The translations under genes were made by a program, and so were the position numbers. 33,398 nt of DNA from a virus. The notes beneath the pieces were generated by a model that was not told the DNA's origin, ran no database searches, and was given only the letters and a program-made list of their open reading frames with translations. Position 1 is the stretch's first letter. Each line of letters begins with the position of its first letter. Below, one piece after another: positions 9,626 to 17,397 of this stretch. The DNA is taken from positions 1-33,398 of IMG/VR virus record IMGVR_UViG_3300023179_000312; one strand, written 5' to 3'.

Positions 9626-10696
9626 TTAAAGTTTAACTGTTTTCGAAAGCAATATAGATGCTAGTTGAGTTGCTGCAGAAGTTAATCTAGGGGCTATAGT
9701 AGGATCTGCAGATGTTAATGGTGCAGCTAAAGGAGTTATTATATTAAGAATGGTAGTTAATATCTCTTGAAGAGGTTCTCCATTAACTCCAGAGTAATTC
9801 GCAGGATATCCTAGATTAATTGTCTTGGCATTTAATGTAATTTTATTTGAAGATTCTAATACAATATCGCCTTTACTTGTAATAGATATTCCATTTTTTG
9901 AAGAAAGGGCTAATTCTTTTTCTTTTGCATTTAATACAATTCTATCTGAACTCATTATAATTTGTTTTCCAGATAAATTTTTTGTAAATGTTCCTATATT
10001 AATATTAGTTACTGTTGTAGGCCCTGCTAATTTTAATGGTATTCTTTGAGTTGATGTTAAATAAATAGATGAATCGTCTACATTAATATCTTCAATTCTA
10101 AATCCATTAGGCGCTAGATTCTTTTTGGTATTAGCTATAATTAGTATAGGATCTCCAGGATTACCAGATGTCCATGTTGGTTGTTTAGTAATGCCCGTTA
10201 ATCCATTAATAGTAGAACTTAATCTTACTGAATTTCCACTTCTACCTTCTATAACTACATCTCCTTCAAATAATTGTAACGCATTTCGACCATATAATGG
10301 TTTAAATGTTTTCATTGCTCTTTTTGGTTGAGATTGATTTGGTGTACTTACAACTCCAAGTAATGCATCTTGAAAACTCGCAGCATTTGAAAAAGGAACT
10401 TTACCCGATGTAGGTACTCCATTATAATTTATATTTGACTGAACATTAACATCATTCATATAATAAAATGTGCCTTCGTTTAGTCTAAAATTACCTGCAA
10501 ATGAAGAAGCTGCATTTACAATTAATACTATTTCTCCCGGTACCGGGATTGATTTAACATGAGCATTTAAAGGAAATGCAGTATTTGTATTTTCATCGTT
10601 GTTGCCGGGACGATTTAAAAACTTAAATCGTATAGTATAATAATTTGCAATGGTATCCGTTAAAATGACTTCTATTACTTCTGCAGATTGTAACAT
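9626..10696 (-). CDS. Baseplate hub/spike protein, gp5-like OB fold (356 aa)
   Basis: The N-terminal about 110 residues (YYTIRFKFLNRPGN, HVKSIPVPGEIVLIV) look like the OB-fold domain of T4 gp5/gpV-type spike proteins, with the conserved 'P.PGE.V' turn. Residues about 215-310 contain repeated strand units, ending in SSKNGISITSKGDIVLESSN and KITLNAKTINLG, typical of the beta-helical spike. The T4 gp5 lysozyme domain is not visible, and the protein is shorter than T4 gp5 (575). It therefore appears to be a hub/spike without peptidoglycan-cleaving activity. The ATG overlaps the stop of the upstream 129-residue gene by one base. Confidence 0.85.
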   Translation of the reverse strand: MLQSAEVIEVILTDTIANYYTIRFKFLNRPGNNDENTNTAFPLNAHVKSIPVPGEIVLIVNAASSFAGNFRLNEGTFYYMNDVNVQSNINYNGVPTSGKVPFSNAASFQDALLGVVSTPNQSQPKRAMKTFKPLYGRNALQLFEGDVVIEGRSGNSVRLSSTINGLTGITKQPTWTSGNPGDPILIIANTKKNLAPNGFRIEDINVDDSSIYLTSTQRIPLKLAGPTTVTNINIGTFTKNLSGKQIIMSSDRIVLNAKEKELALSSKNGISITSKGDIVLESSNKITLNAKTINLGYPANYSGVNGEPLQEILTTILNIITPLAAPLTSADPTIAPRLTSAATQLASILLSKTVKL

Positions 10697-11085
10697 TATT
10701 TAATTGGTTTAACTAATGATTCTTCAATATCTTTATTAATTTGATTAATATCTTTTAAATCACTTTGTATTTGTTTTAATTCATCAGGAGATAGTTGCCA
10801 ATCACTAATACCTGAGTCAGCTTTTTGTTTTGCTTCAGACGCTAACAGACGTTGTACGACGGAAGTCATTTTAATTAACTGCTCGTCGTTCTTAACACCC
10901 ACATCTAAATATTCTTTTATTAATGGTACTACTACAGCAGCATCATTAATACTTTTTACTAATGGAGATAACTGCTGTATTAAATTATCTATTTGTTTAT
11001 TTTTTTCCTTTTGATTTACATGTATTTCTTTAAATACATCTGCTAAAGAAGTCTTACCGTAAATGGAATCATTTATAGTTGGCAT
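10696..11085 (-). CDS. Helical protein in baseplate operon, unknown (129 aa)
   Basis: Family not recognised. The sequence is nearly all predicted helix: residues 10-45 (LADVFKEIHVNQKEKNKQID) and 85-125 (LSPDELKQIQSDLKDINQIN) show heptad-like spacing suggesting coiled coils. There is no signal peptide or membrane segment. It directly precedes and overlaps the gp5-like hub gene by one base. A hub-associated or tail-assembly role is possible but unproven. A class B box lies 14 nt upstream of the ATG. Confidence 0.7.
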   Translation of the reverse strand: MPTINDSIYGKTSLADVFKEIHVNQKEKNKQIDNLIQQLSPLVKSINDAAVVVPLIKEYLDVGVKNDEQLIKMTSVVQRLLASEAKQKADSGISDWQLSPDELKQIQSDLKDINQINKDIEESLVKPIK

Positions 11086-11099
11086 AATTATCTTTTAAA

Positions 11100-11107
11100 A
11101 TAATTAT
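11100..11107 (-). promoter_or_regulatory. Candidate late promoter box (class B)
   Basis: ATAATTAT followed by TTTAAAAGATAA on the minus strand is 14 nt before the ATG at 11085, the same spacing as the copy at 9591. A second ATAATTAT overlaps the ATG itself (11084-11091). The box covers the end of the sigma-factor gene, so the baseplate operon could be transcribed independently of the genes upstream. Confidence 0.45.
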
Positions 11108-11856
11108 CTCTTAGCCCTAATCTTTTGCATTCTAATTAATTCTTGCAATTTATAAGGTTCTAATCTTATACTATCATTTAATTTGAAATTTTTATACAAG
11201 AGCTCATATATTAACTTAATATCATTTACTGTTTTAGTTATAATTTGAGTTTTTAATCCAGTACGCTCTCGTATTAAAATATATAAAGCTTTTTTATTAA
11301 AGTTTTCTATATTATCGCGTGTTCTAAATAATTCTAAAACAGAATCAGCAACTGACATTTCTTTTTGAGAATCAAATAAAATAGGTAAATTAGAATCTAC
11401 ATAATTTACAAATTCTTCAACAAAATCAAATGTATCTTCTACAAACTCCTTATAAGATTCTTCATTCATTAAATTACGCTCAATATCAATATTTTCGGTA
11501 TCGACGTTATTTTTTATCTTTTGATGACTTTTTTTAATGAATAAAATAAGATAATTTCTTGCAATAACAGAAAAATATGAAAATGCTTTTCCATTAGCAT
11601 GAACGTATTTATTTAAACGCTCACAAAGAAATGTAATAGTATCATTAGATAGATCTGTATATGAATCTGTATATTTCCAAGCTTGTAATTTAAAAATCCA
11701 ATTTTCTACTATTTTTTCAAATGGCTTTTTAATACTAGCATTATAAATTTTATTTTTTTCTGTATAATCTGTAGATTCAATATATCTGCAAATTGCATTT
11801 TCTGTTTCCTGAGTAAAATATTGTTTTTTATCTACTACCGCTGCCGTCTCTGTCAT
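11104..11856 (-). CDS. Late-transcription sigma factor, T4 gp55-like (250 aa)
   Basis: Residues about 70-125 resemble sigma region 2. The segment GKAFSYFSVIARNYLILFIK, followed by KSHQKIKNN, parallels the 'phaYitqacfnaf..rikkerk' block of T4 gp55. The N-terminus is acidic and the C-terminus (KLQELIRMQKIRAKR) is basic. T4 gp55 binds host RNA polymerase core and recognises a single -10-like late promoter; an equivalent role here would fit the recurrent ATAATTAT boxes before virion genes. The start overlaps the previous gene by 29 nt; I kept the ATG at 11856 because no later Met precedes the conserved region closely. Similarity is moderate, so sigma identity is likely rather than certain. Confidence 0.75.
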   Translation of the reverse strand: MTETAAVVDKKQYFTQETENAICRYIESTDYTEKNKIYNASIKKPFEKIVENWIFKLQAWKYTDSYTDLSNDTITFLCERLNKYVHANGKAFSYFSVIARNYLILFIKKSHQKIKNNVDTENIDIERNLMNEESYKEFVEDTFDFVEEFVNYVDSNLPILFDSQKEMSVADSVLELFRTRDNIENFNKKALYILIRERTGLKTQIITKTVNDIKLIYELLYKNFKLNDSIRLEPYKLQELIRMQKIRAKR

Positions 11857-12130
11857 CTTCTTTTATATAATAGTCTAATAAAAATTCGTTATCTTGAATT
11901 AAATTCTTTAACATTTCAAATGTAACACCAACTTCATCATCAGATTCGAATATCTTTTTGTTATCAATTTCTTTCATTTTATTAGAAATTTCTTGGAATC
12001 TAGATAATAATAATTCAATATCTTCTGTTTTTCTTAAAATACGTTCTTCATGTATTTCAACTTTATTAAGTAAATTATATATTATATAACATAATGCTAT
12101 AATTACTATAATTAATAATGTATATATCAT
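11828..12130 (-). CDS. Small membrane-anchored coiled-coil protein (100 aa)
   Basis: Residues 1-20 (MIYTLLIIVIIALCYIIYNL) form one clear transmembrane segment. A charged helix follows, with coiled-coil spacing (residues 25-60), and an acidic tail. No family is recognised. Its 3' end overlaps the sigma-factor gene by 29 nt and it starts 3 nt after the HD-domain gene, so the three are probably one operon. A single N-terminal anchor with a cytoplasmic coiled coil would suit a spanin-like, holin-accessory or scaffold protein, but nothing allows a choice. Confidence 0.7.
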   Translation of the reverse strand: MIYTLLIIVIIALCYIIYNLLNKVEIHEERILRKTEDIELLLSRFQEISNKMKEIDNKKIFESDDEVGVTFEMLKNLIQDNEFLLDYYIKEDDRDGSGSR

Positions 12131-12133
12131 ATC

Positions 12134-12889
12134 TTATTTCTTAAAAAAGTCACTAAATAAATCATCGATTGAAGTGTCATTTGAAGTTAATGTATCTGCA
12201 ATCGACGGTTTTGTTGATTTAACAACTGTAACTGGTATAGCAGCATTTTTAGGTTCTTTATGACCATGCTCAATTCTAGAAGCTAAATGATCTGCATGAT
12301 GTAATATAAACGTAAGGTTTGTTTTTAGACCTAATTCTGGTTTAAATGCCATATAATAACTTTTATTAGCATCCGTGTACATTCCATCATGTAGTTTAAT
12401 TCCTAAATATTCATTTTCCGATACAGGAATATTAAACTTTTGTAATGTAAATAAACTTCTATCTGGTACTTTCATGAAATGAAGCTTATCATTTAATTCA
12501 TATAAAGCTCCTTGATTTTTTCTATGCCAATCCGAAGGATTTGGAATATAGTAAGGTTGTTTTACATTACCTGCTTTTCCTAAATCATGATTTATTGCCG
12601 CAAAAATTAATTCTTCTTTTGTAAATCCATCAACTTCCGCGCCCAATTCACCCCATACTTCATATAATTTTATCGAGCAATTAACAACGCGTATTACGTG
12701 ATCAATATATCCTCCGATAAAACAGTTATGATAGTTATCATTTCCTGATGCTGGTGCTAACATTAAATCTTCTTGGAATTCTTCATACATCTTAATTAAT
12801 GAAGTTTTTCTTGGTTCTGAAATATGTTCTTTAATAAGATTAATGAACGTATCCCAATTTTTTAATAATTCTTCTTCTGTAAATTTCAT
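12134..12889 (-). CDS. HD-domain phosphohydrolase (251 aa)
   Basis: This is a metal-dependent HD-superfamily hydrolase. H54 and H64 (GGYIDHVIRVVN), the H101-D102 pair in AAINHDLGKAGN and a downstream Asp in LHHADHLASR make up the metal-binding set. HD enzymes cleave nucleotides or phosphodiesters; the substrate here cannot be told. I chose ATG at 12889, three bases past the ClpP stop, over a longer frame to 12949 that begins with a non-ATG codon inside clpP and adds 20 unconserved residues. The C-terminal 40 residues are Ser/Thr/Asp-rich and likely flexible. It lies between the ClpP-like protease and the sigma factor. Confidence 0.85.
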   Translation of the reverse strand: MKFTEEELLKNWDTFINLIKEHISEPRKTSLIKMYEEFQEDLMLAPASGNDNYHNCFIGGYIDHVIRVVNCSIKLYEVWGELGAEVDGFTKEELIFAAINHDLGKAGNVKQPYYIPNPSDWHRKNQGALYELNDKLHFMKVPDRSLFTLQKFNIPVSENEYLGIKLHDGMYTDANKSYYMAFKPELGLKTNLTFILHHADHLASRIEHGHKEPKNAAIPVTVVKSTKPSIADTLTSNDTSIDDLFSDFFKK

Positions 12890-12891
12890 AT

Positions 12892-13566
12892 TTATATTAT
12901 TTTGTCTATTAATTTTAATTTTAATGCTTCTTCCGCAGTTATATACCAATCCTGTTTACATTTATCTTTCCAGAAACTAGATTCAATACCTGTTTTATCA
13001 GCTAACATTTGATAACCTAATACCTCTAAATGATTAAAATAATCTAACGAAGATTTCATATTATGAAATTTATCTTGCATTTCATAAGTTCCTTCATGAA
13101 GCATTAATGTAGAATGTTTACTCATAGCTCTAACTCCAGTGCCACAAGCTAAAATCCAAGCCGCGGCTGAAATTGCTTGACCTCTGCAAACTATATTTAC
13201 TTTAAAAGGTAATGAATTAATGTAATCTATAATTCCATTCATTTCATATATGTCTCCTCCTGGAGAATTTAATGAAATAGTTATAGGTCTATTTACATCT
13301 TCTTCTGTACGATAATGTAAAAATATATTAATGGCAGTCATTATGCTATATAATGTTTCGCCATCTTTAATAGGAGAATGTAAATAAATTATTTCCTGGT
13401 TAACATTAAAACCATATTCAATTTGTTTAAATAAATACTCCGCGGAGTTTATGTCATATTCATATGAATCATCATAAACTGTTTCAGTTTCTTTTTGAGT
13501 ATTTTCTGTTTTAGAATTATCTATAGCCTCGCCATAAATATTTTTTCCTGATTTTCTAGGTATCAT
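12892..13566 (-). CDS. clpP: ClpP-like serine protease (224 aa)
   Basis: The sequence has the ClpP fold and catalytic triad: the oxyanion region SLNSPGGDIYEMNGI (about 99-113), Ser133 in GQAISAAAWILA, His157 in STLMLHEGTY and Asp206 in KQDWYITAEEALKLKLID. Host ClpP works with AAA+ unfoldases. In phages, ClpP-fold proteases often mature the prohead or trim host factors. A 50-residue acidic N-terminal extension precedes the protease core and no AAA+ partner is visible in this window. The gene is followed by an HD hydrolase and a late sigma factor rather than capsid genes, so prohead protease is only one option. A class A promoter box ends 3 nt before the ATG. Confidence 0.9.
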   Translation of the reverse strand: MIPRKSGKNIYGEAIDNSKTENTQKETETVYDDSYEYDINSAEYLFKQIEYGFNVNQEIIYLHSPIKDGETLYSIMTAINIFLHYRTEEDVNRPITISLNSPGGDIYEMNGIIDYINSLPFKVNIVCRGQAISAAAWILACGTGVRAMSKHSTLMLHEGTYEMQDKFHNMKSSLDYFNHLEVLGYQMLADKTGIESSFWKDKCKQDWYITAEEALKLKLIDKII

Positions 13567-13602
13567 AACTAAATATAAAGAAAAATTTGTATATAAACAA
13601 AT
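13567..13602 (-). promoter_or_regulatory. Class A promoter motif upstream of clpP
   Basis: Minus-strand TATATTTA (13577 to 13570) followed by GTT and the clpP ATG. It is a variant of the TATCTTTA box found before several other units. The very short distance to the start codon implies a leaderless or near-leaderless message if this is the core promoter. Confidence 0.4.
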
Positions 13603-13633
13603 AAATCTCCACTGCTATTAACAATGAAGATTT
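13603..13633 (-). terminator. 12-bp hairpin, possible terminator
   Basis: Arms 13603-13614 and 13622-13633 pair over 12 bp (three G-U pairs on the RNA) around a 7-nt loop. It lies downstream of the 62-residue gene and just before the clpP promoter motif. The following T-run is weak, so it may instead be an operator or an attenuator. Confidence 0.45.
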
Positions 13634-13725
13634 AACGTTTTTAATTGATTTAAAATAAGAAAAATTAAATATGGTATTCTTTTATTAAGGTATATTAATT
13701 TTTTATGTACGCCCCTTAAAAACGT

Positions 13726-13914
13726 CTAATAACCATAATCTAGCGGCTCAAGCTCTATTAAAGAAATAATATTTTCTACTTTACTTCTTACTTGTTGAAT
13801 TTCAGCAGCAACTTGTGTAGCAGATAATGTGTGAGTATCTAATCCTTTTACGATTGATAATAATTGATTGTTAACTGCTTCCAGTTTTGTTTGTGTTTGT
13901 GCTTTGTATCTCAT
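13726..13914 (-). CDS. Small helical protein, unknown (62 aa)
   Basis: A 62-residue, Gln/Val/Leu-rich protein, predicted almost entirely helical, with the segment SATQVAAEIQQVRSKVENII likely forming a coiled coil. No family recognised and no membrane segment. It stands alone between the UV endonuclease gene and clpP, has a class B box 18 nt upstream and a 12-bp hairpin about 90 nt downstream, so it is probably a monocistronic late gene. Abundant small late proteins of this kind are often virion decoration or assembly factors, but that is inference. Confidence 0.65.
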   Translation of the reverse strand: MRYKAQTQTKLEAVNNQLLSIVKGLDTHTLSATQVAAEIQQVRSKVENIISLIELEPLDYGY

Positions 13915-13932
13915 GACTGATTTATATTTAAT

Positions 13933-13940
13933 ATAATTAT
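13933..13940 (-). promoter_or_regulatory. Candidate late promoter box (class B)
   Basis: ATAATTAT followed by ATTAAATATAAATC on the minus strand, 18 nt before the ATG at 13914. It also contains a TATAAAT string reminiscent of the T4 late promoter (TATAAATA). Confidence 0.45.
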
Positions 13941-14030
13941 ATAAATATTATTTATTTAATAATAATATATATTGTGGTTCCAATTCTTATTTTATCCCAC
14001 TATCATTATAATTAGATTTTATCATATTTC

Positions 14031-14951
14031 CTAATCTTTTATAAAATATTTTTTTCTAAACTCTAATAATGCTAATTCTTTAGACTTAGCTTCAATCATA
14101 ACATCAATGTTTAAATCATGACAATTAATAGGACCATTAATTAAATCACTATGAGCTTGCAGTTTAATTTTCGGGTCATTTAAATGTAATGATTTACTTT
14201 CAGAATAATGAGTTGCTGGAATTACATCTAATGGCCATGTGCTAGAAGCTAATTTAAGAGCATCAAATTCGTATAAGCCGCCCGTACAAAATTGATGATG
14301 ATGATAATCAAATACAATAGGGACTCCGCATTCAGAATAAACCATATCATATAAATCTTTAACAGAAAACATAGATGCTTTATCATCATTTTCTACTGTT
14401 AATCGAGATCTAGTATGCATACTTAAACGCTTTTCATTCTTTACCCAAGTCTGCGCTGCAACTTCCTTATTGTTATACGTAGCTCCTATATGTATATTAA
14501 TCTTGTTATATGGAGAATCGGATAAGTCTAATAAATCAAATACTTTGGAGTGATTTTCAAGCTCAATAATAGTCTTTTTAACTACAGCTTCATTAGGTGA
14601 TGCTAATAAATTAAAAGGGCCAGGATGAGCGGTTATTCGGTGTCTATGAAGGCGTATATACTTACCAATGCGCTCCATAACTTCTTTAATCTGCGGAAAA
14701 TCTGGTAATTGATTAAATTCATACTCACTACACCACGGAAAAATGTCGCTGCTAATACGAAAAAATTTAATGTCATTAGCTTCATTCCAATGAATAACTT
14801 TTTCTAAATCAATAACATTTTTTAATGCTAGTTCAGACGCATACGGAAGGCCTTTAGCCTTAAACGTAGCTTGTTTCATACCTCGATTAGTAGTAATCTT
14901 ACTTTTTTGTAAAGTAGTATTAATACATGCATAACCTAAATTTCTTATCAT
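14031..14951 (-). CDS. uvsE: UV damage endonuclease, UvdE/UvsE family (306 aa)
   Basis: The N-terminus MIRNLGYACINTTL matches the UvdE 'rlGy...n' opening. Further family blocks are WNEANDIKFFRISSDIFPWC, YIRLHRHRITAHPGPFNLL, HIGATYNNKE, LTVENDDK and VPIVFDYHHHQFC. Together they supply the His/Glu/Asp metal ligands of the TIM-barrel active site. UvdE nicks 5' of UV photoproducts and starts alternative excision repair, acting on phage DNA in the cytoplasm. I chose ATG at 14951: the longer frame to 15011 begins with TTG inside the terminator of the upstream gene. Length is typical of the bacterial family. Confidence 0.93.
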   Translation of the reverse strand: MIRNLGYACINTTLQKSKITTNRGMKQATFKAKGLPYASELALKNVIDLEKVIHWNEANDIKFFRISSDIFPWCSEYEFNQLPDFPQIKEVMERIGKYIRLHRHRITAHPGPFNLLASPNEAVVKKTIIELENHSKVFDLLDLSDSPYNKINIHIGATYNNKEVAAQTWVKNEKRLSMHTRSRLTVENDDKASMFSVKDLYDMVYSECGVPIVFDYHHHQFCTGGLYEFDALKLASSTWPLDVIPATHYSESKSLHLNDPKIKLQAHSDLINGPINCHDLNIDVMIEAKSKELALLEFRKKYFIKD

Positions 14952-14998
14952 ATCATAAAGATAAGTAAAACAATTCAAAAAACCTAATTTATTTACAT

Positions 14999-15021
14999 AA
15001 AAAAAGCCCAACGTATGGGCT
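14999..15021 (-). terminator. Rho-independent terminator
   Basis: Minus-strand hairpin AGCCCA / TGGGCT with a 5-nt loop, followed by seven T residues. It overlaps the stop codon of the 152-residue gene and precedes uvsE, ending the transcript from the 16375-15021 gene group. Confidence 0.8.
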
Positions 15022-15479
15022 TAATTTAAACTGGTAGGATAAATGATAGAAAGTAATTTATGTACTTCTACATACTTAAAATATGCTTGAAGCTGTTTTA
15101 CTTCTTTATCTAATAAATGTTGTACTTCATTATCAATCGTAAAAATATAACCATCATTAAATAAATATTTTTTGGTAGATTCTAATGCAGTTTCTAAATT
15201 TCCGGAAATGACTAATGCATCAGGTAACATTAATATATGAACATAGTTTTGGTCATAGGAAGCTTGCTCGAGAAATTTTAAAAGTTTATTAGGTAGAAAA
15301 ACACCATCTTCTTCATTAATGGTTTCATATTCATCTTCAAATTCTTCATTAAAATTTTCTACTTCTAAACAAAGATCATATAAAAAAATAAGCTTCTCTC
15401 TTACCGGTAAGCCTTGAAAAAACTTATAATCAACTTCATTTAAAAAAATGTTGTCATAAACATAAGATGGTGCTGTCAT
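15021..15479 (-). CDS. Acidic protein of unknown function (152 aa)
   Basis: Family not recognised. The protein is acidic and predicted mainly helical, with an Asp/Glu-rich stretch (NEEFEDEYETINEEDG, about 44-59). No signal or membrane segment. Its ATG overlaps the previous gene's stop (4 nt), and a strong terminator sits on its stop codon, making it the last gene of a small operon of unknown proteins. Confidence 0.7.
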   Translation of the reverse strand: MTAPSYVYDNIFLNEVDYKFFQGLPVREKLIFLYDLCLEVENFNEEFEDEYETINEEDGVFLPNKLLKFLEQASYDQNYVHILMLPDALVISGNLETALESTKKYLFNDGYIFTIDNEVQHLLDKEVKQLQAYFKYVEVHKLLSIIYPTSLN

Positions 15480-15751
15480 TTAAATTTAGTTTTTAGTGCT
15501 ATTTCATTAAGAATATTTTTAGTATCTTCTGATAATGATTTATCATGTATTTCTATATACTCAATTACAAGATCTATTGTAGATACATTTGTAATGTCAT
15601 TTAAATTTTCTAAGTGAGCTTGTAAGTTATATAACTTATCTAATGTAGATTTTTTTAAAGTATCGCCATTAGGTGATAGTTTATTATAAGATTCGCCCAT
15701 TTTAGTTTTAATATTCAAATCATTAAATACTACCGATAAGTCTATTGCCAT
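15476..15751 (-). CDS. Small protein, unknown (91 aa)
   Basis: No recognised family. Predicted helical, with SPNGDTLKKSTLDKLYNLQA leading into a leucine-rich helix. It overlaps the next gene by 4 nt (ATGA), indicating translational coupling with the acidic 152-residue protein, and follows the 113-residue gene by 11 nt. The conserved gene-to-gene spacing supports a real coding sequence. Confidence 0.65.
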   Translation of the reverse strand: MAIDLSVVFNDLNIKTKMGESYNKLSPNGDTLKKSTLDKLYNLQAHLENLNDITNVSTIDLVIEYIEIHDKSLSEDTKNILNEIALKTKFK

Positions 15752-15762
15752 TAATAATTCAA

Positions 15763-16104
15763 TTAATCATTAATAAATATCTTTGACTTTAGTTTATTTT
15801 GAGCTCGAGTCGTATGTATTTTACTTGCTCTAGTTTTAAGAAGATTATGTTTCCTTTCATCTATTTCATCAAGTCTATCCGGGTGTGTTCTATTAAAGTT
15901 TTGAGTAGTCTTACAACAAAGAAGAGCTTTATTCCATGCTTCTTCTTCTGTTTCGGTAGATTGGATAAAATATTCATCAAATAAATTTATAATAATATCA
16001 TCCAATGTATCTGGAATGCCTATGTAATATAATCCTAATTCTTTATAAGATTTCGCCTCCGGGTAGTATTTTTTTACTCGCTTTTTAACTGTTTCTAATT
16101 TCAT
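15763..16104 (-). CDS. Basic protein, unknown (113 aa)
   Basis: No recognised family. The ends are Lys/Arg-rich (KKRVKKYYPEAK at the start; ARAQNKLKSK-like residues at the end) and the middle is acidic. Such a profile is compatible with nucleic-acid binding, but no defined motif is seen. It follows the 89-residue gene by 1 nt in a tight operon. Confidence 0.65.
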   Translation of the reverse strand: MKLETVKKRVKKYYPEAKSYKELGLYYIGIPDTLDDIIINLFDEYFIQSTETEEEAWNKALLCCKTTQNFNRTHPDRLDEIDERKHNLLKTRASKIHTTRAQNKLKSKIFIND

Positions 16105-16105
16105 A

Positions 16106-16375
16106 TTATTTTAATGCATTAATAATATCAGCCATTACTCTTAAATCCACGTGACGATTAACTGCATTATTAACTGCTTCCATTAAATCATCATAACGTT
16201 GGGTAGATTCAATACCTGAATTAATAGATGATTGGCTCATACCTAATTCATCGCATACTGTTTCGAAAATTTCTTGTAAGTCTTTTTCACCGGCACCACT
16301 CGTAATAAAATCAATTACATCTTCTAATTCTATTTCTACATCAATATCAGTTTCAACTGTTTTATATGTTCTCAT
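16106..16375 (-). CDS. Small acidic protein, unknown (89 aa)
   Basis: No recognised family. The protein is acidic and begins with a strand-like DIDVEIELEDVIDFI segment followed by helices. It is the first gene of the operon that ends at the terminator at 15000. A class A promoter motif lies about 20 nt upstream of the ATG, so it probably starts a transcript. Confidence 0.65.
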   Translation of the reverse strand: MRTYKTVETDIDVEIELEDVIDFITSGAGEKDLQEIFETVCDELGMSQSSINSGIESTQRYDDLMEAVNNAVNRHVDLRVMADIINALK

Positions 16376-16393
16376 AATTTTTATTTATTTTTT

Positions 16394-16430
16394 ATTAAAT
16401 ATAAGGTGCACTTTTCAAATAAACAAGAAA
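16394..16430 (-). promoter_or_regulatory. Class A promoter motif
   Basis: Minus-strand TATATTTA (16403 to 16396), preceded by a TTTGAAAAG block, about 20 nt before the ATG at 16375. It belongs to the recurrent class A set described for 30258-30297. Confidence 0.45.
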
Positions 16431-16442
16431 AAAGGTATAAAA

Positions 16443-17111
16443 TTATAAAAATTCTATACCATTTTCTTTATCATATTCAATCTCAATAGGTTTATTTATT
16501 AATAAATACCCAACTGTTACGCTACTTGCATTTACAAATGTAATATTTTCATGTTCTTTTACTCCATACCCTTCATGAATATGACCAAATATATGAAGTT
16601 TTGGTTTAATTTGTAGTACTTTATTGTATAAAGCTAAACACCCTACATTCCACATATCTCTTACGGTATAATCTAATATATACATTGGGGGGCCGTGAGT
16701 AATAAGTACATCAGTATCATTTGGAATCATATTCCATTTTTCTTCTAACGCCTTTCCTCTTGGTAAGTTAAACGCCCAATTAAAAAATTCAGGCTGCCAT
16801 GGCGCACCATAAAATTTAACTCCATCAACTATAATTTCTGAATCTTCTAAGTAATGTACATTTGTTGGTAAAGATTTTATTGCATTTACAACCCATGTAC
16901 TTTTATATTCAAAGCACATATCATGATTACCGGCAATAAAAATAACATGCTTGAAATTTTTTGATTGACGTTCTAACCAACCAAAGAACTCTTCTACTTC
17001 GTAAGGTTTACCTCTTCCAGTAAAATCTCCTGAATGAATTAAAATATCACCTTGAGGTAATACTAAATCTTCATGTTTTGTATGTGTATCGCTAATTAAA
17101 ACTAATTTCAT
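16443..17111 (-). CDS. Calcineurin-like metallophosphoesterase (222 aa)
   Basis: All five metallophosphoesterase motifs are present in order: D8-x-H10 in LISDTHTK, GDFTGRG near residue 29, GNHD at 61-64, THGPP, and GHIHEGYG. These residues bind a dinuclear metal centre and hydrolyse phosphomonoesters or diesters; substrate is not predictable. Length and the GHIHEGYG ending suggest the YfcE/MJ0936-like or 'metallophosphoesterase domain' small class. It follows the 90-residue gene by 12 nt and seems to be the last member of the thioredoxin-hpt operon. A second, unrelated-looking metallophosphoesterase lies at 32025. Confidence 0.92.
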   Translation of the reverse strand: MKLVLISDTHTKHEDLVLPQGDILIHSGDFTGRGKPYEVEEFFGWLERQSKNFKHVIFIAGNHDMCFEYKSTWVVNAIKSLPTNVHYLEDSEIIVDGVKFYGAPWQPEFFNWAFNLPRGKALEEKWNMIPNDTDVLITHGPPMYILDYTVRDMWNVGCLALYNKVLQIKPKLHIFGHIHEGYGVKEHENITFVNASSVTVGYLLINKPIEIEYDKENGIEFL

Positions 17112-17123
17112 TTTGAAATATTA

Positions 17124-17396
17124 TTAAAATGCAAATATAAAAGTACCATCTGCTTTTGATACCCTTGTTATCATAACTCTTGTTACTTCAAAGTGATTTT
17201 TAGCAATTTCTACAGCTTGCTGAAGCATTTGTGCTGCAAATGGATTTGCTTGATTAATTATATACTGTAATACTTGCTGATTTACAGAACCTTTTTTCTC
17301 TATCATGTATTCTGTAATTAAATCTACGGCATCTTGCATATTTACTTGGCCAGTATACATTTCTAAAATAATCTTTTTTATTCTTTCGTTATCCAT
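17124..17396 (-). CDS. Small helical protein, unknown (90 aa)
   Basis: No recognised family. The C-terminal half (AQMLQQAVEIAKNHFEVTRV) is a helix followed by a hydrophobic strand. I chose ATG at 17396, which sits two bases past the hpt stop, over the Met at 17417 that would overlap hpt by 20 nt. Position within the thioredoxin-hpt-phosphoesterase operon hints at a metabolic role; nothing more can be said. Confidence 0.65.
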   Translation of the reverse strand: MDNERIKKIILEMYTGQVNMQDAVDLITEYMIEKKGSVNQQVLQYIINQANPFAAQMLQQAVEIAKNHFEVTRVMITRVSKADGTFIFAF

Positions 17397-17397
17397 A

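Noticed and set aside
14952-15011. N-terminal extension of the UV endonuclease.
   Set aside because: It begins with TTG inside a terminator hairpin, and the family opening starts at the ATG at 14951.
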